Source: Mycolicibacterium vinylchloridicum | Lineage (GTDB): Bacteria; Actinomycetota; Actinomycetes; Mycobacteriales; Mycobacteriaceae | DNA: 64,000 nt | Direction: 5' to 3' | Assembly: GCF_013404075.1 (NCBI RefSeq) | Contig: NZ_JACBJQ010000006.1 | Location: forward strand, 124,001 to 188,000 | Shown here: piece by piece, positions 25,072 through 38,324 of the stretch | How positions within the stretch are numbered: the first letter of the stretch is position 1 | Layout: each line of letters starts with the position of its first letter | The notes under the pieces: generated by a model | Told to the model about the DNA's origin: nothing | Database searches by the model: none | What the model saw: the letters and a program-made list of their open reading frames with translations, nothing else | Translations under genes and position numbers: made by a program

Positions 25072-28000
25072 TTGATCCTGTTCCGCTCGTTCTCGTCATG
25101 CTGCGGATCTGGCGCGCCGCCACCGAGAGCGTGGCCAGATCGCGTTCGTCGTCTGCGTAGATCTCTGCCAGCGTGCGACGGGCCCGTTCGACCCGCGATC
25201 CGTTGGTGTGCTCCCACTCGGCGATTTTCTCTTCGCCGGTCTCCTCCGGCTCCCCGACCGCCAGCACGTCGAAGCACAGCGCCCGCAGCGATCCGTAGAT
25301 GTCGTCGCGGATCGCCAAGCGGGCCAGCGAATGCCAGCGGTCGTCCCGAGGCAGGCCGGACACCGCGGTCAGCAGGCCGTCGGTGCTCAGATGATCCATC
25401 AGCGCAAAGTAAGTGTCGGCCACCTCGGCGGCATCGCGATCGACGATGTCCGCGATGTCGATCACATCGAGCAGGCTGTACTGATACAGCCCGCTGGCCA
25501 CCTCGTAGGCCAGATCTTCCGCGGCACCGTGCGCGGCGAACTCGCCCGCTTCTTTGTTGACGATCGCCTTGTCGTCGCCCCGCAACCACTGCGGCATCCT
25601 GGGTGTCAGCTCGGCCAGTTTCGCTGCGAACCGGTTGATCTCGGCGCCGACCGCCAGCGGCTGCGGACGGTAGTTCAGCAGCCACCGGGCCGCCCGGTCG
25701 AGCAGGCGGCGCAGGTCCAAGGTCATCCGGTCGGAGACGTTGACCGGCAGCTGATTGGTGCGGCCACCCTCGAGGATCCGCTGCCATATCTTGCCGATCC
25801 CGAAGATCGCGTCGGTAGCCACGAACGTTCGCACCGCGTCGACGTAACCCACACCGGTGTCCTCTGCGACGCGGTAGGCGAACGTGATCCCGCCGATGTC
25901 AACGACGTCGTTGACCAGCATCGTGGTGATGATCTCCCGACGCAGCTGATGGCTGCGGATCTCGGCGCCGAAGCCGTCGCGCAGCTGGCTCGGAAAATAC
26001 CGCGGCAACCGCGACGCGAAAACTTCCTGATCGGGCAGGTCGCTGGCCAGCACCTCATCCTTCAGCGCAAGCTTGACGTGCGCCATCAGGGTCGCCAATT
26101 CCGGTGAGCTGAGGCCGATTCCGACTTCCTGACGCCGATGGATCTCCTTGTTCGACGGCAGCGCCTCGAGCTCGCGGTTGAGCCCGCGCCGTTCCTCGAG
26201 CTCGGCGATCTGGCGGGCATGCACGTTGAGCAGCGACGCGGCGTTGGCCCGGCTGGTACCCATCAGGTCGTTCTGGTCGATGTTGTCGGTCAGCACCAGC
26301 CGCGACACCTCGTCGGTCATCGAGGCGAGCAGATCGGTGCGTTCGTCCGCGCTGACTTTTCCCGCGGTGACCAGCGAGTCGACCAGGATCTTGATGTTGA
26401 CCTCGTGGTCGGAGCAATCGACACCTGCCGAGTTGTCCATGGCGTCGGTGTTGATCCGCCCGCCGCACAAGTCGAACTCGATGCGACCCAGTGATGTCAC
26501 GCCGAGGTTGCCGCCCTCACCGATCACCTTGGCCCGCACCTGGTTTCCATTCACCCGCACGGTGTCATTGGCGCGGTCGCCAACTTCGGCGTCCGATTCG
26601 GACTCGGCCTTGATGTAGGTGCCGATACCGCCGTTGAACCACAAGTCCACCGGGGCCTGCATGATCGCCTTCATCAGGGCCGGCGGGGTCATCTCGTCGG
26701 CATCGCCCTGCAGGCCGAGCGCACCACGCATCTGCGGGGTGATCCGAATCGACTTCTGCTGGCGGCTGAACACACCACCGCCCTCGCTGATCAACGAAGG
26801 GTCGTAGTCCTCCCAGCTCGAACGGGGCAGGTCGAACAGCCGCTTGCGCTCGGTCCAGGAGCGCTGCGCATCCGGGTTGGGATCGATAAAGATATGCCGG
26901 TGATCGAACGCCGCGACCAGCCGGATGTGGTGTGAGAGCAGCATTCCGTTGCCGAACACGTCCCCACTCATATCGCCGACGCCGGCGACGGTGAAGTCCT
27001 CGCTCTGGGTGTCCACCCCCATCTCCCGGAAGTGCCGCTTGACGGACTCCCAGGCTCCCTTGGCGGTGATGCCCATCGCCTTGTGGTCGTAACCCACCGA
27101 GCCGCCGGAGGCGAACGCATCGCCCAACCAGAAGCCATAGGAATTGGCGACGTCGTTGGCGATGTCGGAGAACGTGGCCGTGCCCTTGTCGGCGGCGACC
27201 ACCAGGTAGGCGTCGTCACCGTCGCGACGGACCACGCCGGGCGGGGTGACCACCTCGCCGGTCGCCCGGTCGACATTGTCGGTGACGTCGAGCAGCCCGG
27301 CGATGAACAACCGGTAGCACGCAATTCCCTCCTGGCGGAACGCATCCCGGTCGGCAGCCTCGTCGCCGAGCGGTGCCGGCGGCTTCTTGACGACGAACCC
27401 GCCCTTGGCACCGACGGGCACGATGACGGCGTTCTTGACCGCTTGGGCCTTGACCAGACCGAGGATCTCGGTGCGGAAGTCCTCCCGGCGATCCGACCAG
27501 CGCAGCCCACCACGGGCAACGAAGCCGAATCGCAGGTGCACACCTTCGACCCGCGGTGAGTACACGAAGATCTCGAATTTCGGTCTCGGCAGCGGCAACT
27601 CGTCGATGTGCTGCGGATTGAGCTTGAGCGACAAGACATTCTGGGCGTGTGCCGAGTCACCGCTGGTGACGAAGTAGTTGGTGCGGAGCGTGGCCTGGAC
27701 CATCGAGGCGAACGCCCGCAACACCCGGTCGGTGTCCAGACTCACCAGCGCATCGATATCGGCGGCGACGGCGTCCGCCGCGGCCAGGGCGTCGAGACCC
27801 TTGGCCGCCGAGTCCGGATCGAACATCGCCTCGAACAACGCGACCAGGGAACGCGCGGTTCTGGGGTTCCCGTTCAGCACCGACTCGATGTGCGACTGGC
27901 TGTACGGGAAAGCCGCCTGCCGCAGGTACTTTGCGTAGGCCCGCAGCACTGCCACCTGCTGCCAGGTGAGCCCGGCTCGCAGTACCAGTTCGTTGAACCG

Positions 28001-29881
28001 GTCGATCTCGGCGCGTCCCTGCCAGATGGCGGTGACGGCGTCGGCGAACCGCTGCCCGTTGGCATCCAGCTCTTCCGCGGTGGTGGCGTCGGGCATCGAC
28101 GCGTCCGGCCGGATCTTGAACTGGTAGATCCAGACTGTCAGCCCGTCTGGGCGCACGACAGTGAACGGGCGCTCCTCGAGCACCAGCACCCCCATGCACT
28201 GCAGCATCGGCAGCAGGTGACTCAGCGAAGCCGTGGACCCGCCCAGATACCAGGTGAGGAAGGCTTCGTTGGGTTCGTCGCCCGCCTCGAATTGCAGCTT
28301 GACCGAATCAGGTTCCAGCGCTTCGATGATGCCGATGTCGGTGATCGCCTCGGTGGAGGTGACGGCCTTCTTGAACTCCTCGGGCAACGCATCCGCGTAG
28401 TGCTCGGCGACCGCGAGGTCGATCTTGCCCTCCCGCGCTGACCCGAGCAGCCGGTCACCCCAGGTCCGTAGCGCCTCGGTCAGCAGCCCCTGCACGCGGG
28501 TGCGGTTGGCGTCGCTGTCGTCGATTGACTGGCGAGTGGACCCGTCCGGCAGCCGGACCGTGAAATGCACTACCGCCCAGGGCGATTCACTGACCCTGGC
28601 GGTGTAATCGATACTCTCCCCGCCGAACTCGCGCACCAGGATGTCCTGCATGTGCAGCCGCACCTCGGTGGTGTAGCGGTCGCGGGGCAGGTAGACCAGA
28701 CAGGACACGAAGTGACCGAGCTGGGCGGCCCGCAGGAACAGCAGTGCGCGGCGGCGCGAGCCGAGGTCGACGACGGTGCTCGCCATGTCGAGCAGCTGGG
28801 CAGCGGTCAGCGCGAACAGCTCGGAGCGCGGGATGGTCTGGACGATGTCGAGCATCAGCTGACCGGGGTGGCTGGGGTCATTGTGCGACAGTTCCAGAAC
28901 GTCGCGAACCCGCCGCGAAATCAGCGGGATGTCAAGGACATTGGCGCTCATCGCCGTCGCCGTGAAAAGCCCCACGAACCGGTGCTCGACGTCGCCGGCG
29001 GGCGCGTGCTCGCGGATCACCACGATGTAGGGGTATGCCCCGTAGCGTAGGAAGCTGGGCATGGTGGCCTGCGCGAGCACGAGTAGATCACCCGGTTTGG
29101 TCAGCTCCGGCAGCACCTCGGTACGCAGCCGCGCCACCCCGAGGCGACTGGACTCCACGACGGCGGCAGTCCCTTCGCCGACGGTGCAGTCCTGGCAGCC
29201 CAGCAACACGAAGTTGCCCACCGACAACCAGCGCAACAGGTCGGCGACATCCTCGCGGTCAGCGCCGGCGAACCGGGTTCCGGAGTCGTTGTCGAGCTCG
29301 CGGGCCAGGTCGTGCAGCGCGGCACTGAGCGCCACCGAGTCCAGGGCCACCTGGCGAGCGTCGGCCACCACCATCGGCAGCATCCGCTCGGCCTCGGCCA
29401 CCGCCTTGCGGTTGACCGACGGCGAGAGCTGAACGTGGATCCAGGATTCCTCGAAGCCCTCCGAATCCGAGGCAGCATCGTCGGTGAGCGGTCGCACGTC
29501 GAGCAGCTCGCCGCTTGCGCTGCGCCGCACCCGGAACACCGGGTTCATCAGCGCCACGTAGGCGACGCCGAGCCGGTGCAGTAGCACCGTGACCGAGTCC
29601 AGCAGCAACGTGGCCTGGTCGGTGACGATCTGCAGCGCGGGCCCGAAGCCGCCGGGGTCGTCGCTGGGATAGATCGCGACGAGCGTCTCTCCGACGACCC
29701 GGCTGTGCGCCAGCCGCTCCTGCGCGGCGATCAGGCCCGGCGGTACCGCCCGATCGGCGGCCGCCGTCACCAGCGGACCGGTGTCGGTGGCGTCCGCGTC
29801 GGGCGCTCCCCCATGTGGACCGCGATACGTGGCGAGGTAGGCCTCGCCTATCGACTCGGTAGTTCTGGGGTCAACCGTCAT
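25064..29881 (-). CDS. gdh: NAD-dependent glutamate dehydrogenase, large (180-kDa) type
   Basis: 1605 residues, close to the size I recall for Rv2476c. It has the long N-terminal regulatory part with ACT-like segments, and the central catalytic core including [16 protein letters not shown] and [13 protein letters not shown], the Lys-containing segment. It oxidises glutamate to 2-oxoglutarate plus ammonia with NAD+. In mycobacteria this enzyme is inhibited by unphosphorylated GarA. The ATG is preceded by AGGAGCGG. It heads a group with the thioesterase and the Rv2474c-like gene. Confidence 0.96.
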   Translation of the reverse strand: MTVDPRTTESIGEAYLATYRGPHGGAPDADATDTGPLVTAAADRAVPPGLIAAQERLAHSRVVGETLVAIYPSDDPGGFGPALQIVTDQATLLLDSVTVLLHRLGVAYVALMNPVFRVRRSASGELLDVRPLTDDAASDSEGFEESWIHVQLSPSVNRKAVAEAERMLPMVVADARQVALDSVALSAALHDLARELDNDSGTRFAGADREDVADLLRWLSVGNFVLLGCQDCTVGEGTAAVVESSRLGVARLRTEVLPELTKPGDLLVLAQATMPSFLRYGAYPYIVVIREHAPAGDVEHRFVGLFTATAMSANVLDIPLISRRVRDVLELSHNDPSHPGQLMLDIVQTIPRSELFALTAAQLLDMASTVVDLGSRRRALLFLRAAQLGHFVSCLVYLPRDRYTTEVRLHMQDILVREFGGESIDYTARVSESPWAVVHFTVRLPDGSTRQSIDDSDANRTRVQGLLTEALRTWGDRLLGSAREGKIDLAVAEHYADALPEEFKKAVTSTEAITDIGIIEALEPDSVKLQFEAGDEPNEAFLTWYLGGSTASLSHLLPMLQCMGVLVLEERPFTVVRPDGLTVWIYQFKIRPDASMPDATTAEELDANGQRFADAVTAIWQGRAEIDRFNELVLRAGLTWQQVAVLRAYAKYLRQAAFPYSQSHIESVLNGNPRTARSLVALFEAMFDPDSAAKGLDALAAADAVAADIDALVSLDTDRVLRAFASMVQATLRTNYFVTSGDSAHAQNVLSLKLNPQHIDELPLPRPKFEIFVYSPRVEGVHLRFGFVARGGLRWSDRREDFRTEILGLVKAQAVKNAVIVPVGAKGGFVVKKPPAPLGDEAADRDAFRQEGIACYRLFIAGLLDVTDNVDRATGEVVTPPGVVRRDGDDAYLVVAADKGTATFSDIANDVANSYGFWLGDAFASGGSVGYDHKAMGITAKGAWESVKRHFREMGVDTQSEDFTVAGVGDMSGDVFGNGMLLSHHIRLVAAFDHRHIFIDPNPDAQRSWTERKRLFDLPRSSWEDYDPSLISEGGGVFSRQQKSIRITPQMRGALGLQGDADEMTPPALMKAIMQAPVDLWFNGGIGTYIKAESESDAEVGDRANDTVRVNGNQVRAKVIGEGGNLGVTSLGRIEFDLCGGRINTDAMDNSAGVDCSDHEVNIKILVDSLVTAGKVSADERTDLLASMTDEVSRLVLTDNIDQNDLMGTSRANAASLLNVHARQIAELEERRGLNRELEALPSNKEIHRRQEVGIGLSSPELATLMAHVKLALKDEVLASDLPDQEVFASRLPRYFPSQLRDGFGAEIRSHQLRREIITTMLVNDVVDIGGITFAYRVAEDTGVGYVDAVRTFVATDAIFGIGKIWQRILEGGRTNQLPVNVSDRMTLDLRRLLDRAARWLLNYRPQPLAVGAEINRFAAKLAELTPRMPQWLRGDDKAIVNKEAGEFAAHGAAEDLAYEVASGLYQYSLLDVIDIADIVDRDAAEVADTYFALMDHLSTDGLLTAVSGLPRDDRWHSLARLAIRDDIYGSLRALCFDVLAVGEPEETGEEKIAEWEHTNGSRVERARRTLAEIYADDERDLATLSVAARQIRSMTRTSGTGSSG

Positions 29882-29932
29882 ACCTGCCGCTCCTGATCAG
29901 CATGCGAACCGACGCTGGTCCGCAGCGCCACA

Positions 29933-31606
<1,674 letters not shown>

Positions 31607-31681
31607 TGCCGCGGTAATGCCTTCCGTGTGGTCTCCGAATTGCTCGCCGACCATCCTAGGCGCGCGCGGCGGAGCCCTTGC

Positions 31682-31708
31682 GGCCGCGCTGGCCGGGCCA
31701 GCGCGGCC
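31682..31708 (-). terminator. GC-rich hairpin between ssbB and ettA, probable terminator
   Basis: Perfect 13-bp arms (31682-31694 and 31696-31708, GGCCGCGCTGGCC and its complement) are separated by one base. It begins 14 bases after the ssbB stop and about 75 bases before the ettA start. No U-tract follows, so it would be an I-shaped mycobacterial terminator or an attenuator. Confidence 0.55.
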
Positions 31709-31721
31709 ACCGGAGCCCGTC

Positions 31722-32171
31722 TCACGCCGACAGCGGTAGACCCGTCGTCTCGTCGGACTCGTCGGCAATGACGGAGTCCTCGGCAGTCGGCCCGTCAGCT
31801 GCGGGTTCGGCCGGCCTGGGCTGCTGTTCGTAGCGGATGATCGCGCGCGACAGGTCGGGGCCGACCGCGGTGGCCCGCATCTCCAGCGACGAGCGCCGCA
31901 CGCCCTCCTTGTCGTCGTACTCGCTGGTGAAGACGTCGCCGACGACGATGACGGGCGCGCCCTTGAAGAGGCCGGCGCCGACACCGGTGACCAGCTTGCC
32001 CCAGCAGTTGACGGTGATGAACAGCGAGTTGCCCGGTTCCCAGGTGCCGTCTCCGGTGCGGCGACGGGAATTGCTGGCAACCCGGAAGCTGATCAGCTCC
32101 TGGTCGCCGACGATTCGGCGGCGGGGGTCGGTCACGACGCGGCCGACGACGGTCAGATGAGTTTCGAACAT
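31722..32171 (-). CDS. ssbB: Second single-stranded DNA-binding protein (SsbB, Rv2478c type)
   Basis: 149 residues. An OB-fold SSB core runs from ETHLTVVGRVVTDP to about residue 110, with NSLFITVNCWGKLV as a typical strand. The acidic tail ends in GLPLSA rather than the DDDIPF tip of the main SSB, so it probably does not recruit the same partners. Mycobacterial SsbB is a paralogue linked to recombination and stress. I chose ATG at 32171; an upstream in-frame ATG adds eight residues. Confidence 0.9.
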   Translation of the reverse strand: MFETHLTVVGRVVTDPRRRIVGDQELISFRVASNSRRRTGDGTWEPGNSLFITVNCWGKLVTGVGAGLFKGAPVIVVGDVFTSEYDDKEGVRRSSLEMRATAVGPDLSRAIIRYEQQPRPAEPAADGPTAEDSVIADESDETTGLPLSA

Positions 32172-32382
32172 GGCTGGGGTCCTTTCGTTGCGCATGGGTT
32201 GTGCGCCTCCAGTGGGCGCTCAGACCCCGACGGTTGCGCCGCCTTCGTGTCGAGCCCTGTCGTGGACTGTGGATGAAGCCGGAACTGGGGATGGACCCGT
32301 TCTCGGGTGACTGGTCACGAATGTAACGGCAGGGAAGCAGATCAGCGATTTCGCCGCCGTGGCGTTACGTTCGGTGACGTCC

Positions 32383-34380
32383 TCAGCGTTCCGTCTCGCG
32401 GCGGGCCAAGTGGGCCAGCATCCTGTTGTAGGCCGCCAGGTCGGCGTCGTCGTCGCGTTCGGCGGCACGATCGAGCCGCTTGGCGGTGCGCCGGTCGCTA
32501 CGAGTCCACTGGATCAGCAACGCGATCATCACCACTACGAGCGGGATTTCGCCTGCCGCCCAAGCGATTCCGCCGCCGAGATGCTGATCGTCGAGAAGGT
32601 CGGTATGCCAACTCAGCTGCAGCGACCGGTAGAAGCTCTCTCCCAGCACCCGCTGCTGGCCCATCATCACCACGCCGAAGAACGCGTGCAGCGGCAGCGA
32701 GGCGAACACCATCGCGATCTTGGCCACCGCCGGCAGTGGCCGCGGTGTGGGATCGACGCCGATGACGACCCAGTAGAACAAGTAGCCGCTCATCAGGAAG
32801 TGCAGGTTCATCAGCACGTGGGCACCATGATTGCTCACCGCGGCGTCGAAGATGCCGCCGAAGTACAGCGCGTAGAACCCGGCGACGAACATGATCGTCG
32901 CGACCACCGGATGGGTGAAGAACCGCGACCACCTGCTGTGCAGGGCGTCGAGCAGCCACTCCCGCGGTCCGGGCGGATTGCCCTTGCCTGCGGTCGGCAG
33001 CGCCCGCAGTGCCAGGGTGACCGGTGCGCCCAGCACCAGCAGGACGGGCACCAGCATCGACAGCAGCATGTGGGCGGCCATGTGCATGCTGAACATCGCG
33101 GGCATGTAGGCGCCCACGCCCGACGACGTGGTGAACAGCAGCACCGCACAGCCCAGCAGCCAGGCGATCGTGCGGCCCGCCGGCCAGGCGTCGCCGCGGC
33201 GGCGCAGCCGGATCACGCCGGCCAGATAGACCGCGGCGAACACGATCGCGGCGGTACCGAAGGCCAGGTCGAAACGCCAGTCCAGCAGGACCCGCGCGAC
33301 CGTCGGCGGGCCGGCGAAGTCGTAGCCGATCGCCACCTCGGCAGGCGACGGATTGGCCGACAGCGGCGCAGGCGGCGGGGTGCGACCCAAGCCGACCGCG
33401 ATACCGAAGGTCAGCCCGAACACCAGCGCCTCGACAAAGGCCAGCCGGATCAGCGTGCCGCGCGCCTGCGGGTCGGCCTGCAGCGCGGCCACCGGGCCAC
33501 GGCGCTGCCGCCAGCCGATGGCGCCCAAGGTGCACAGCGCGACGATCTTGGCCACCACCAGCCAGCCGTATTCGCTGGTGAACAGGTCCGACAACCGCAT
33601 CCGAACCAGCGCGTTGATGACTCCGGACATCGCCATCGCGATGAAGCACCACAACGCCACCGCCGAAAAGCGCCGCACCGCCAGGTCGGCGTGCTCGCCG
33701 CCGCGGATCGCGTGGGCCAGCAGGGCCAGCAGACCACCTGCCCACAGCGCGCCGGCCAGCAGGTGAATCAGCAGGCTGTTGGTGGCGATGTCGTGCGCGC
33801 CGCCCGCCGACGAGTGCCCCGTCAGGCCCAGCGGAACCAATGCGATCAGCGACCCGGCCAGCAAGAACGGCATCCACGACCAGCGCAGCACCGCCCGGCC
33901 CGCGACCGCCACCAGCAGCGCGAGGAAGGCCGTCCAGCGCCACGCACCGGCAGTGTCCACCAGGCTGGCCACCGACCACAGCTCGACGGGGTTGAGGTGA
34001 TCGCGCAGCGGCTGACCGGAGACGTCGGAAACGGTCAGCGGGATCAGCAGTACTGCACACACCGCCCACAAACCTGACGCCGCGACACCCGTCTTCAGCG
34101 CCCGGTAGCCCGCCACGTCGAGCACCCCACTGTCCTGGGGCGGGGTGAAGAACGTCGCGAACAGGAATGCGCCGACGGCCACCACCGCCGCGATTTCGCC
34201 GGTGGCCCGCACGAACGGCAGGCCCAACGTGGTGACAGGTCCGGCATCCGGGAGCCCGGTCGCCGTCAGCGCATCGGCAAGCGACAGCGCGCCGATACCC
34301 GCGGCGGTGATGCCGGCGAGCACCGCGACCATCCACAGCACCGGCCATACCGCGGTGTGGCGGTCGGCGGGCGCGGTCAT
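32383..34380 (-). CDS. CopD/CtaG fusion membrane protein, cytochrome c oxidase assembly
   Basis: 665 residues, about 15 or more transmembrane helices. The N-terminal half matches the copper-resistance D (CopD) domain and the C-terminal half the Caa3_CtaG domain, which has clustered His and Met (MFSMHMAAHMLLSM, MNLHFLMSGYLF). It resembles Rv0102 and the M. smegmatis copy beside ssbB. The CtaG half is expected to help insert copper into cytochrome oxidase, and the CopD half may import copper. It lies between ssbB and plsB2, which differs from my memory of M. tuberculosis. Confidence 0.9.
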   Translation of the reverse strand: MTAPADRHTAVWPVLWMVAVLAGITAAGIGALSLADALTATGLPDAGPVTTLGLPFVRATGEIAAVVAVGAFLFATFFTPPQDSGVLDVAGYRALKTGVAASGLWAVCAVLLIPLTVSDVSGQPLRDHLNPVELWSVASLVDTAGAWRWTAFLALLVAVAGRAVLRWSWMPFLLAGSLIALVPLGLTGHSSAGGAHDIATNSLLIHLLAGALWAGGLLALLAHAIRGGEHADLAVRRFSAVALWCFIAMAMSGVINALVRMRLSDLFTSEYGWLVVAKIVALCTLGAIGWRQRRGPVAALQADPQARGTLIRLAFVEALVFGLTFGIAVGLGRTPPPAPLSANPSPAEVAIGYDFAGPPTVARVLLDWRFDLAFGTAAIVFAAVYLAGVIRLRRRGDAWPAGRTIAWLLGCAVLLFTTSSGVGAYMPAMFSMHMAAHMLLSMLVPVLLVLGAPVTLALRALPTAGKGNPPGPREWLLDALHSRWSRFFTHPVVATIMFVAGFYALYFGGIFDAAVSNHGAHVLMNLHFLMSGYLFYWVVIGVDPTPRPLPAVAKIAMVFASLPLHAFFGVVMMGQQRVLGESFYRSLQLSWHTDLLDDQHLGGGIAWAAGEIPLVVVMIALLIQWTRSDRRTAKRLDRAAERDDDADLAAYNRMLAHLARRETER

Positions 34381-34395
34381 GGACTCAGCGTATGG

Positions 34396-36732
34396 TCAGC
34401 CGCCCTGCGCACGTAATTTCAGCTCGCGGGCATAGAACTGCTCGCTGGACAGCACGCTGATGCGGTCCATATCGGCCAGGATGGCGCGCAGCTCGTGCAG
34501 GAAGGCCCGCCGGCGCTCCGGCAGATCCGGGCCGGCTTGCAGCAGTTGCTGGTCGGCGGCCACCTGGCGCGCGGTCGCGAACAACAGCGCCGACACCGAC
34601 TCGTTGCTGCGGATCCGGCCCTGCGCCGCGTACTGAGCACCCACACCCAACGCCCGCTTGGTCAGTTCCTTCTCTTCGATATCGGCCGGCGCATCACACA
34701 GCACGTCTGCGACGATCTGGTAAGCCTCGAAGAACGGCCGCAGCATCGCGTGCGACATCAGCGGCTGCTTACGGCGCAGCAGGTCGTCCACGGCGTCGCC
34801 GCCGGCGGCGACCTGGACCTCCCAATCGTCCTGCCACGACATCTCTTCGGCGAGGTGCTCGCGGAACGCTGCCGAATCGGCGAAGTAGAAGTCGAACTTC
34901 AGCAGATCGCGCAACCGCATCGCCTGCTCCCAGAACACCGCCACCCGGTCACCGTCGGGCGCCCGGCCGGCGTGGGCAAGCGCCAGCTCGGCGATCGCGG
35001 TCTCCAGAAACGCGTGGATGAGCGAGTTGCGGTAGAAGGCCGCCTCGTGTTCGTGCTCCGGGGCGATCCGCCACACCGGCTCGTGGCCGCCGTCCACCCT
35101 GGTGACCGGATGACCGTTGGACATGGCGTCGACGGCTGCCCGCACACCTTCCGGGGTGCGCAGCCGCAGCGCGCTGTTGGTGACCGGATTCTGCTTGCGC
35201 TCAAGGTAATCCAGCGAATCCTGCAGTGTGTGATGCAGCTGGCCCAGTGTCAGCGCACGGCCGCGGGTCGTGAGCAGCAGCGCCGATATCAGGCCGGTGG
35301 CGTTGATCGGCGTCACCCGCAGGATCCGCCAGGCCACCTCGAACGCCATCTTCTGCATGGCCAGACGTTTGGCGGCCTCATCCGAAGCGATCTCGCCGCC
35401 GGGCTCACCGAGATACTGCCGCATCGAAACCGCTTCGGGGAAGCGGACATAGATCTTGCCGTAGTTGCGCTCCCCCTGCGCCTTGATGAAGTTGAACAGC
35501 CACTCCGCGCTCTCCGGGGTCTTCTCCCCGCCACGGGCGTAGTTGGCGTACTCGGTGGTCTCGTGCAGCTGATCGAAGCTGATCGACACCGGCTGCAGCA
35601 GGATGTCCTCGCTGCGGCCGTCCAGATACGCGTCGGCGACGTAAGCCAGCAGACCGAGCTTGGGCGGCAACATCTTTCCGGTTCGAGAGCGAGTGCCCTC
35701 GATCGACCAACTGAGGTTGAAGCGTTTCTGCACGATGAAGCCGACGAACTGGCGCAGCACGTACTTGTACAGCGGGTCGTCGAGCTTGCGGCGCAGGAAG
35801 ATGACGCCGGAGCGGCGCATCAACGGACCCATGAACCCGAAGGACAGGTTGATCCCGGCAAACGTGTGAGCCGGGGGCAGCTTGTTCTCCTGCATCGCCA
35901 CCGGGACGATCACGCCGTCGAGGTAGGACCGGTGCGACCACAGCAAGACCGCCGGGTGGTCTTCCAGACCGCGCCGCATCGCTTCGATTTCCATGGTGTC
36001 GTAGTCGATTCGAGGATCGAAACCACGGCTGAAGATCGCGCGCCCGAGGTTCGGGATCAGATCGACCGAGAACCTGCTCCACCCGGTGGCCAGCTCGTTG
36101 AGCATCTCCTCGGCCTTGGCCGGGGTGGCGCCGGGGATCTGCTCGAGACCCTCCATGAAACGCGTGGACGCCATCAGCTCATCGGTGATGAGTCGGGGCG
36201 ATTTGTATTCCGGTCCGAGCAGCCGCAATTCCATCCGCTCGACCGCCAGCGCCGCGCGGCGCAGCACGAAGCGCGCGAAGTCGCGCGGGCTGTCGCCGAC
36301 GGTGTGCTCCTGCCACTGCTGGCGCAGTTCGGACACCTTCGCGGGTTCGCCGGCGACGATGCGGGCGCGGGAGGGATCCTTGCGAAGGATATTGCGTTGC
36401 AGGAGTTCCGGCGGGCGGTACGTGTCGCGCCCGGACAGCAGGCCGACGATCTTGACCCGGGTGGGCAGGCCGCCGGGCACCCAGAAGACCCGTACCGGGA
36501 CGACCAACCGGTCTTCTCCGCCGGCGAGCTCCTCGACGAGCTGGGCCACCACCCCGGGTGGCGGGTCACCGGCGGGCAGCCGCAGAACCTCGACCCTGGT
36601 GTCGGGGTGCGCGCGACGTTGGGCGTGCAGCCAGTCGTTGAGCAGCTCGAACTCGGCCTTCGAGGACACCGCCGCGAGCACCAGCGCGTCGTCGGTGGTG
36701 CTGAAGTCGGCCAAGTGATCACTTCGGGTCAT
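34396..36732 (-). CDS. plsB2: Glycerol-3-phosphate acyltransferase PlsB2
   Basis: 778 residues, full length for the family. The acyltransferase motif I is WSHRSYLDG (H-x4-D), followed by [11 protein letters not shown] and a Ser/Arg-rich motif near EGTRSRTGK. It transfers an acyl group to position 1 of glycerol-3-phosphate, the first step of phospholipid synthesis. Its ATG overlaps the plsC stop (ATGA), so plsC and plsB2 are coupled. Synteny with Rv2482c supports the symbol. Confidence 0.95.
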   Translation of the reverse strand: MTRSDHLADFSTTDDALVLAAVSSKAEFELLNDWLHAQRRAHPDTRVEVLRLPAGDPPPGVVAQLVEELAGGEDRLVVPVRVFWVPGGLPTRVKIVGLLSGRDTYRPPELLQRNILRKDPSRARIVAGEPAKVSELRQQWQEHTVGDSPRDFARFVLRRAALAVERMELRLLGPEYKSPRLITDELMASTRFMEGLEQIPGATPAKAEEMLNELATGWSRFSVDLIPNLGRAIFSRGFDPRIDYDTMEIEAMRRGLEDHPAVLLWSHRSYLDGVIVPVAMQENKLPPAHTFAGINLSFGFMGPLMRRSGVIFLRRKLDDPLYKYVLRQFVGFIVQKRFNLSWSIEGTRSRTGKMLPPKLGLLAYVADAYLDGRSEDILLQPVSISFDQLHETTEYANYARGGEKTPESAEWLFNFIKAQGERNYGKIYVRFPEAVSMRQYLGEPGGEIASDEAAKRLAMQKMAFEVAWRILRVTPINATGLISALLLTTRGRALTLGQLHHTLQDSLDYLERKQNPVTNSALRLRTPEGVRAAVDAMSNGHPVTRVDGGHEPVWRIAPEHEHEAAFYRNSLIHAFLETAIAELALAHAGRAPDGDRVAVFWEQAMRLRDLLKFDFYFADSAAFREHLAEEMSWQDDWEVQVAAGGDAVDDLLRRKQPLMSHAMLRPFFEAYQIVADVLCDAPADIEEKELTKRALGVGAQYAAQGRIRSNESVSALLFATARQVAADQQLLQAGPDLPERRRAFLHELRAILADMDRISVLSSEQFYARELKLRAQGG

Positions 36733-38324
36733 TTGCGGCCCTTGGCATTCGGCGACTTCTTGGCCGACGGGGCGGCCTTCTTCGCGGGAGCCTTCTTGGC
36801 CGCCGCCTTTTTGGCGGGCGGCTTCTTGACGGCCTTCTTCGCGGGCGCTTTCTTATATATCGGGTGCACCGGCACCTCGCCGACCGGCCAGTTCTTCAGC
36901 GTGTCCAGATACAGCTGACGAACCTCTTCGATGCGTTCCGGGAGATCTTCCAGCGTCCAGTCCTTCACCGAAAGGGGTGGATACACAACGATATCCACCT
37001 CCCCCGGGTTCATGGTTGACGAATCCCGGGAGGCGATGACCTCCGCGTTGCGAACCACGATGGGCACCAACGGAACACCGGCGGCCATGGCCAGCCGGAA
37101 CGGTCCCTTCTTGAACGGGCCGACGGTTCGGGTGTCCAGCCTGGTGCCTTCGGGCGCGATCATGATCGACAGGCCCTTTCTCACCAGTTCCTCTACCTCG
37201 TGCATGGTTTCGAGGGCGGCCTTGGGGTCGTCGCGGTCGATGAACACGGTGTCGGTCAGCTTGCCCAGCGTGCCGACCACGGGGTCGTCCTTCAGTTCTT
37301 TCTTGCCGACTCCGGTCCAGTTGTCCCGGAGCAGCGACGCCACGATCACCGGGTCGGCGTTGTTGCGGTGGTTGAAGATGAACACCGCCGGGCGTTGCTT
37401 CTTGAGGTTCTCTTGGCCAAGGACGTTGAGCCGCACACCGTTTACGGCCAGCAGCATGTTCGGGAATGCGGTGGTGAAGAAGTTCAGTCCGCGCCGCCTG
37501 CTTCGGGTCAGCGCCCCCCACCAGATCGCGCCGGTCGCGGCGGGCACCAGGGCGCCGACACCGAGCAGGGTGCGAACCTGTCCCATCAGTCCGCCGCCAC
37601 CGCGGCTGGAGAACTGCAGGATCGGCCAGCCGCGCCGACGGGCCACCGCGGCCATCTTGCCTTCGGGGTTGGTCGGGCGCGGGTTGCCGACCAGATACAT
37701 CAGCGCGACGTCCTCGTCGCCGTCGGCGTAGAAGTAGGAGTGCTTGAGGTCAATGTCGTTGTCGGCGGCGAACTTCTGCACGGCATTGGCCTTGCCCGGC
37801 CCCCACAGGATGGGCCGGACCACCTCACCGGTCAGCACGTCGTTCTCGTCGACCTCGAACCGGTTGGTCAGGGTGTTCTGGATTCCCAGGAACTTGGCCA
37901 CCGGCTCGACCTGAAGGGTCAGCGCCGACGAGCTGAGCACCACCGTGTGCCCGCGCTCCATGTGCGCGTGTACCAGCTCACGCATCTCGGGGTAGATCCG
38001 CTTCTCGATCTTCTGCACGAACATCCGATCACCGATCTCGTGCAGATCACTCAACGCCCGCCCGCGCAGGGCTTGCGACGCCTTGGTGATCAGCTCCTCG
38101 AACTCCAGCCGGCCGAGCTGATGGTTGAGACCGGCGGCGATCATCGTGATCAACTCCCCGATGCCCATGTCGCGGCTGCGGAAGCGTTCCTGGGTGAGGA
38201 TGACGGCGGTGAATCCAGCCACCAGGGTGCCGTCCAGATCGAAGAACGCTCCGATCTTCGGACCCTCGGGGCTGGCCATCACCTCGGCAACCGAGCCGGG
38301 CAGCCGCATCTCCTTGTCGCTCAT
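36729..38324 (-). CDS. plsC: Bifunctional HAD phosphatase/1-acylglycerol-3-phosphate acyltransferase (PlsC)
   Basis: 531 residues. The N-terminal HAD phosphatase domain has FDLDGTLV and SSSALTLQV, as in SerB-like proteins. The C-terminal acyltransferase domain has FNHRNNADP (H-x4-D) and APEGTR. The last about 40 residues are a Lys/Ala/Pro-rich tail of [12 protein letters not shown] repeats ending in KGRK, histone-like and probably disordered. It makes phosphatidic acid, and the HAD domain may act on a phosphorylated intermediate. Matches Rv2483c. It overlaps the WS/DGAT stop by one base. Confidence 0.93.
   Translation of the reverse strand: MSDKEMRLPGSVAEVMASPEGPKIGAFFDLDGTLVAGFTAVILTQERFRSRDMGIGELITMIAAGLNHQLGRLEFEELITKASQALRGRALSDLHEIGDRMFVQKIEKRIYPEMRELVHAHMERGHTVVLSSSALTLQVEPVAKFLGIQNTLTNRFEVDENDVLTGEVVRPILWGPGKANAVQKFAADNDIDLKHSYFYADGDEDVALMYLVGNPRPTNPEGKMAAVARRRGWPILQFSSRGGGGLMGQVRTLLGVGALVPAATGAIWWGALTRSRRRGLNFFTTAFPNMLLAVNGVRLNVLGQENLKKQRPAVFIFNHRNNADPVIVASLLRDNWTGVGKKELKDDPVVGTLGKLTDTVFIDRDDPKAALETMHEVEELVRKGLSIMIAPEGTRLDTRTVGPFKKGPFRLAMAAGVPLVPIVVRNAEVIASRDSSTMNPGEVDIVVYPPLSVKDWTLEDLPERIEEVRQLYLDTLKNWPVGEVPVHPIYKKAPAKKAVKKPPAKKAAAKKAPAKKAAPSAKKSPNAKGRK

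Noticed and set aside
32359..34077. 572-codon plus-strand frame opposite the CopD/CtaG gene
   Set aside because: Composition dominated by Gln, Arg, His and Gly and no recognisable domain; the minus-strand gene has clear membrane and family features.
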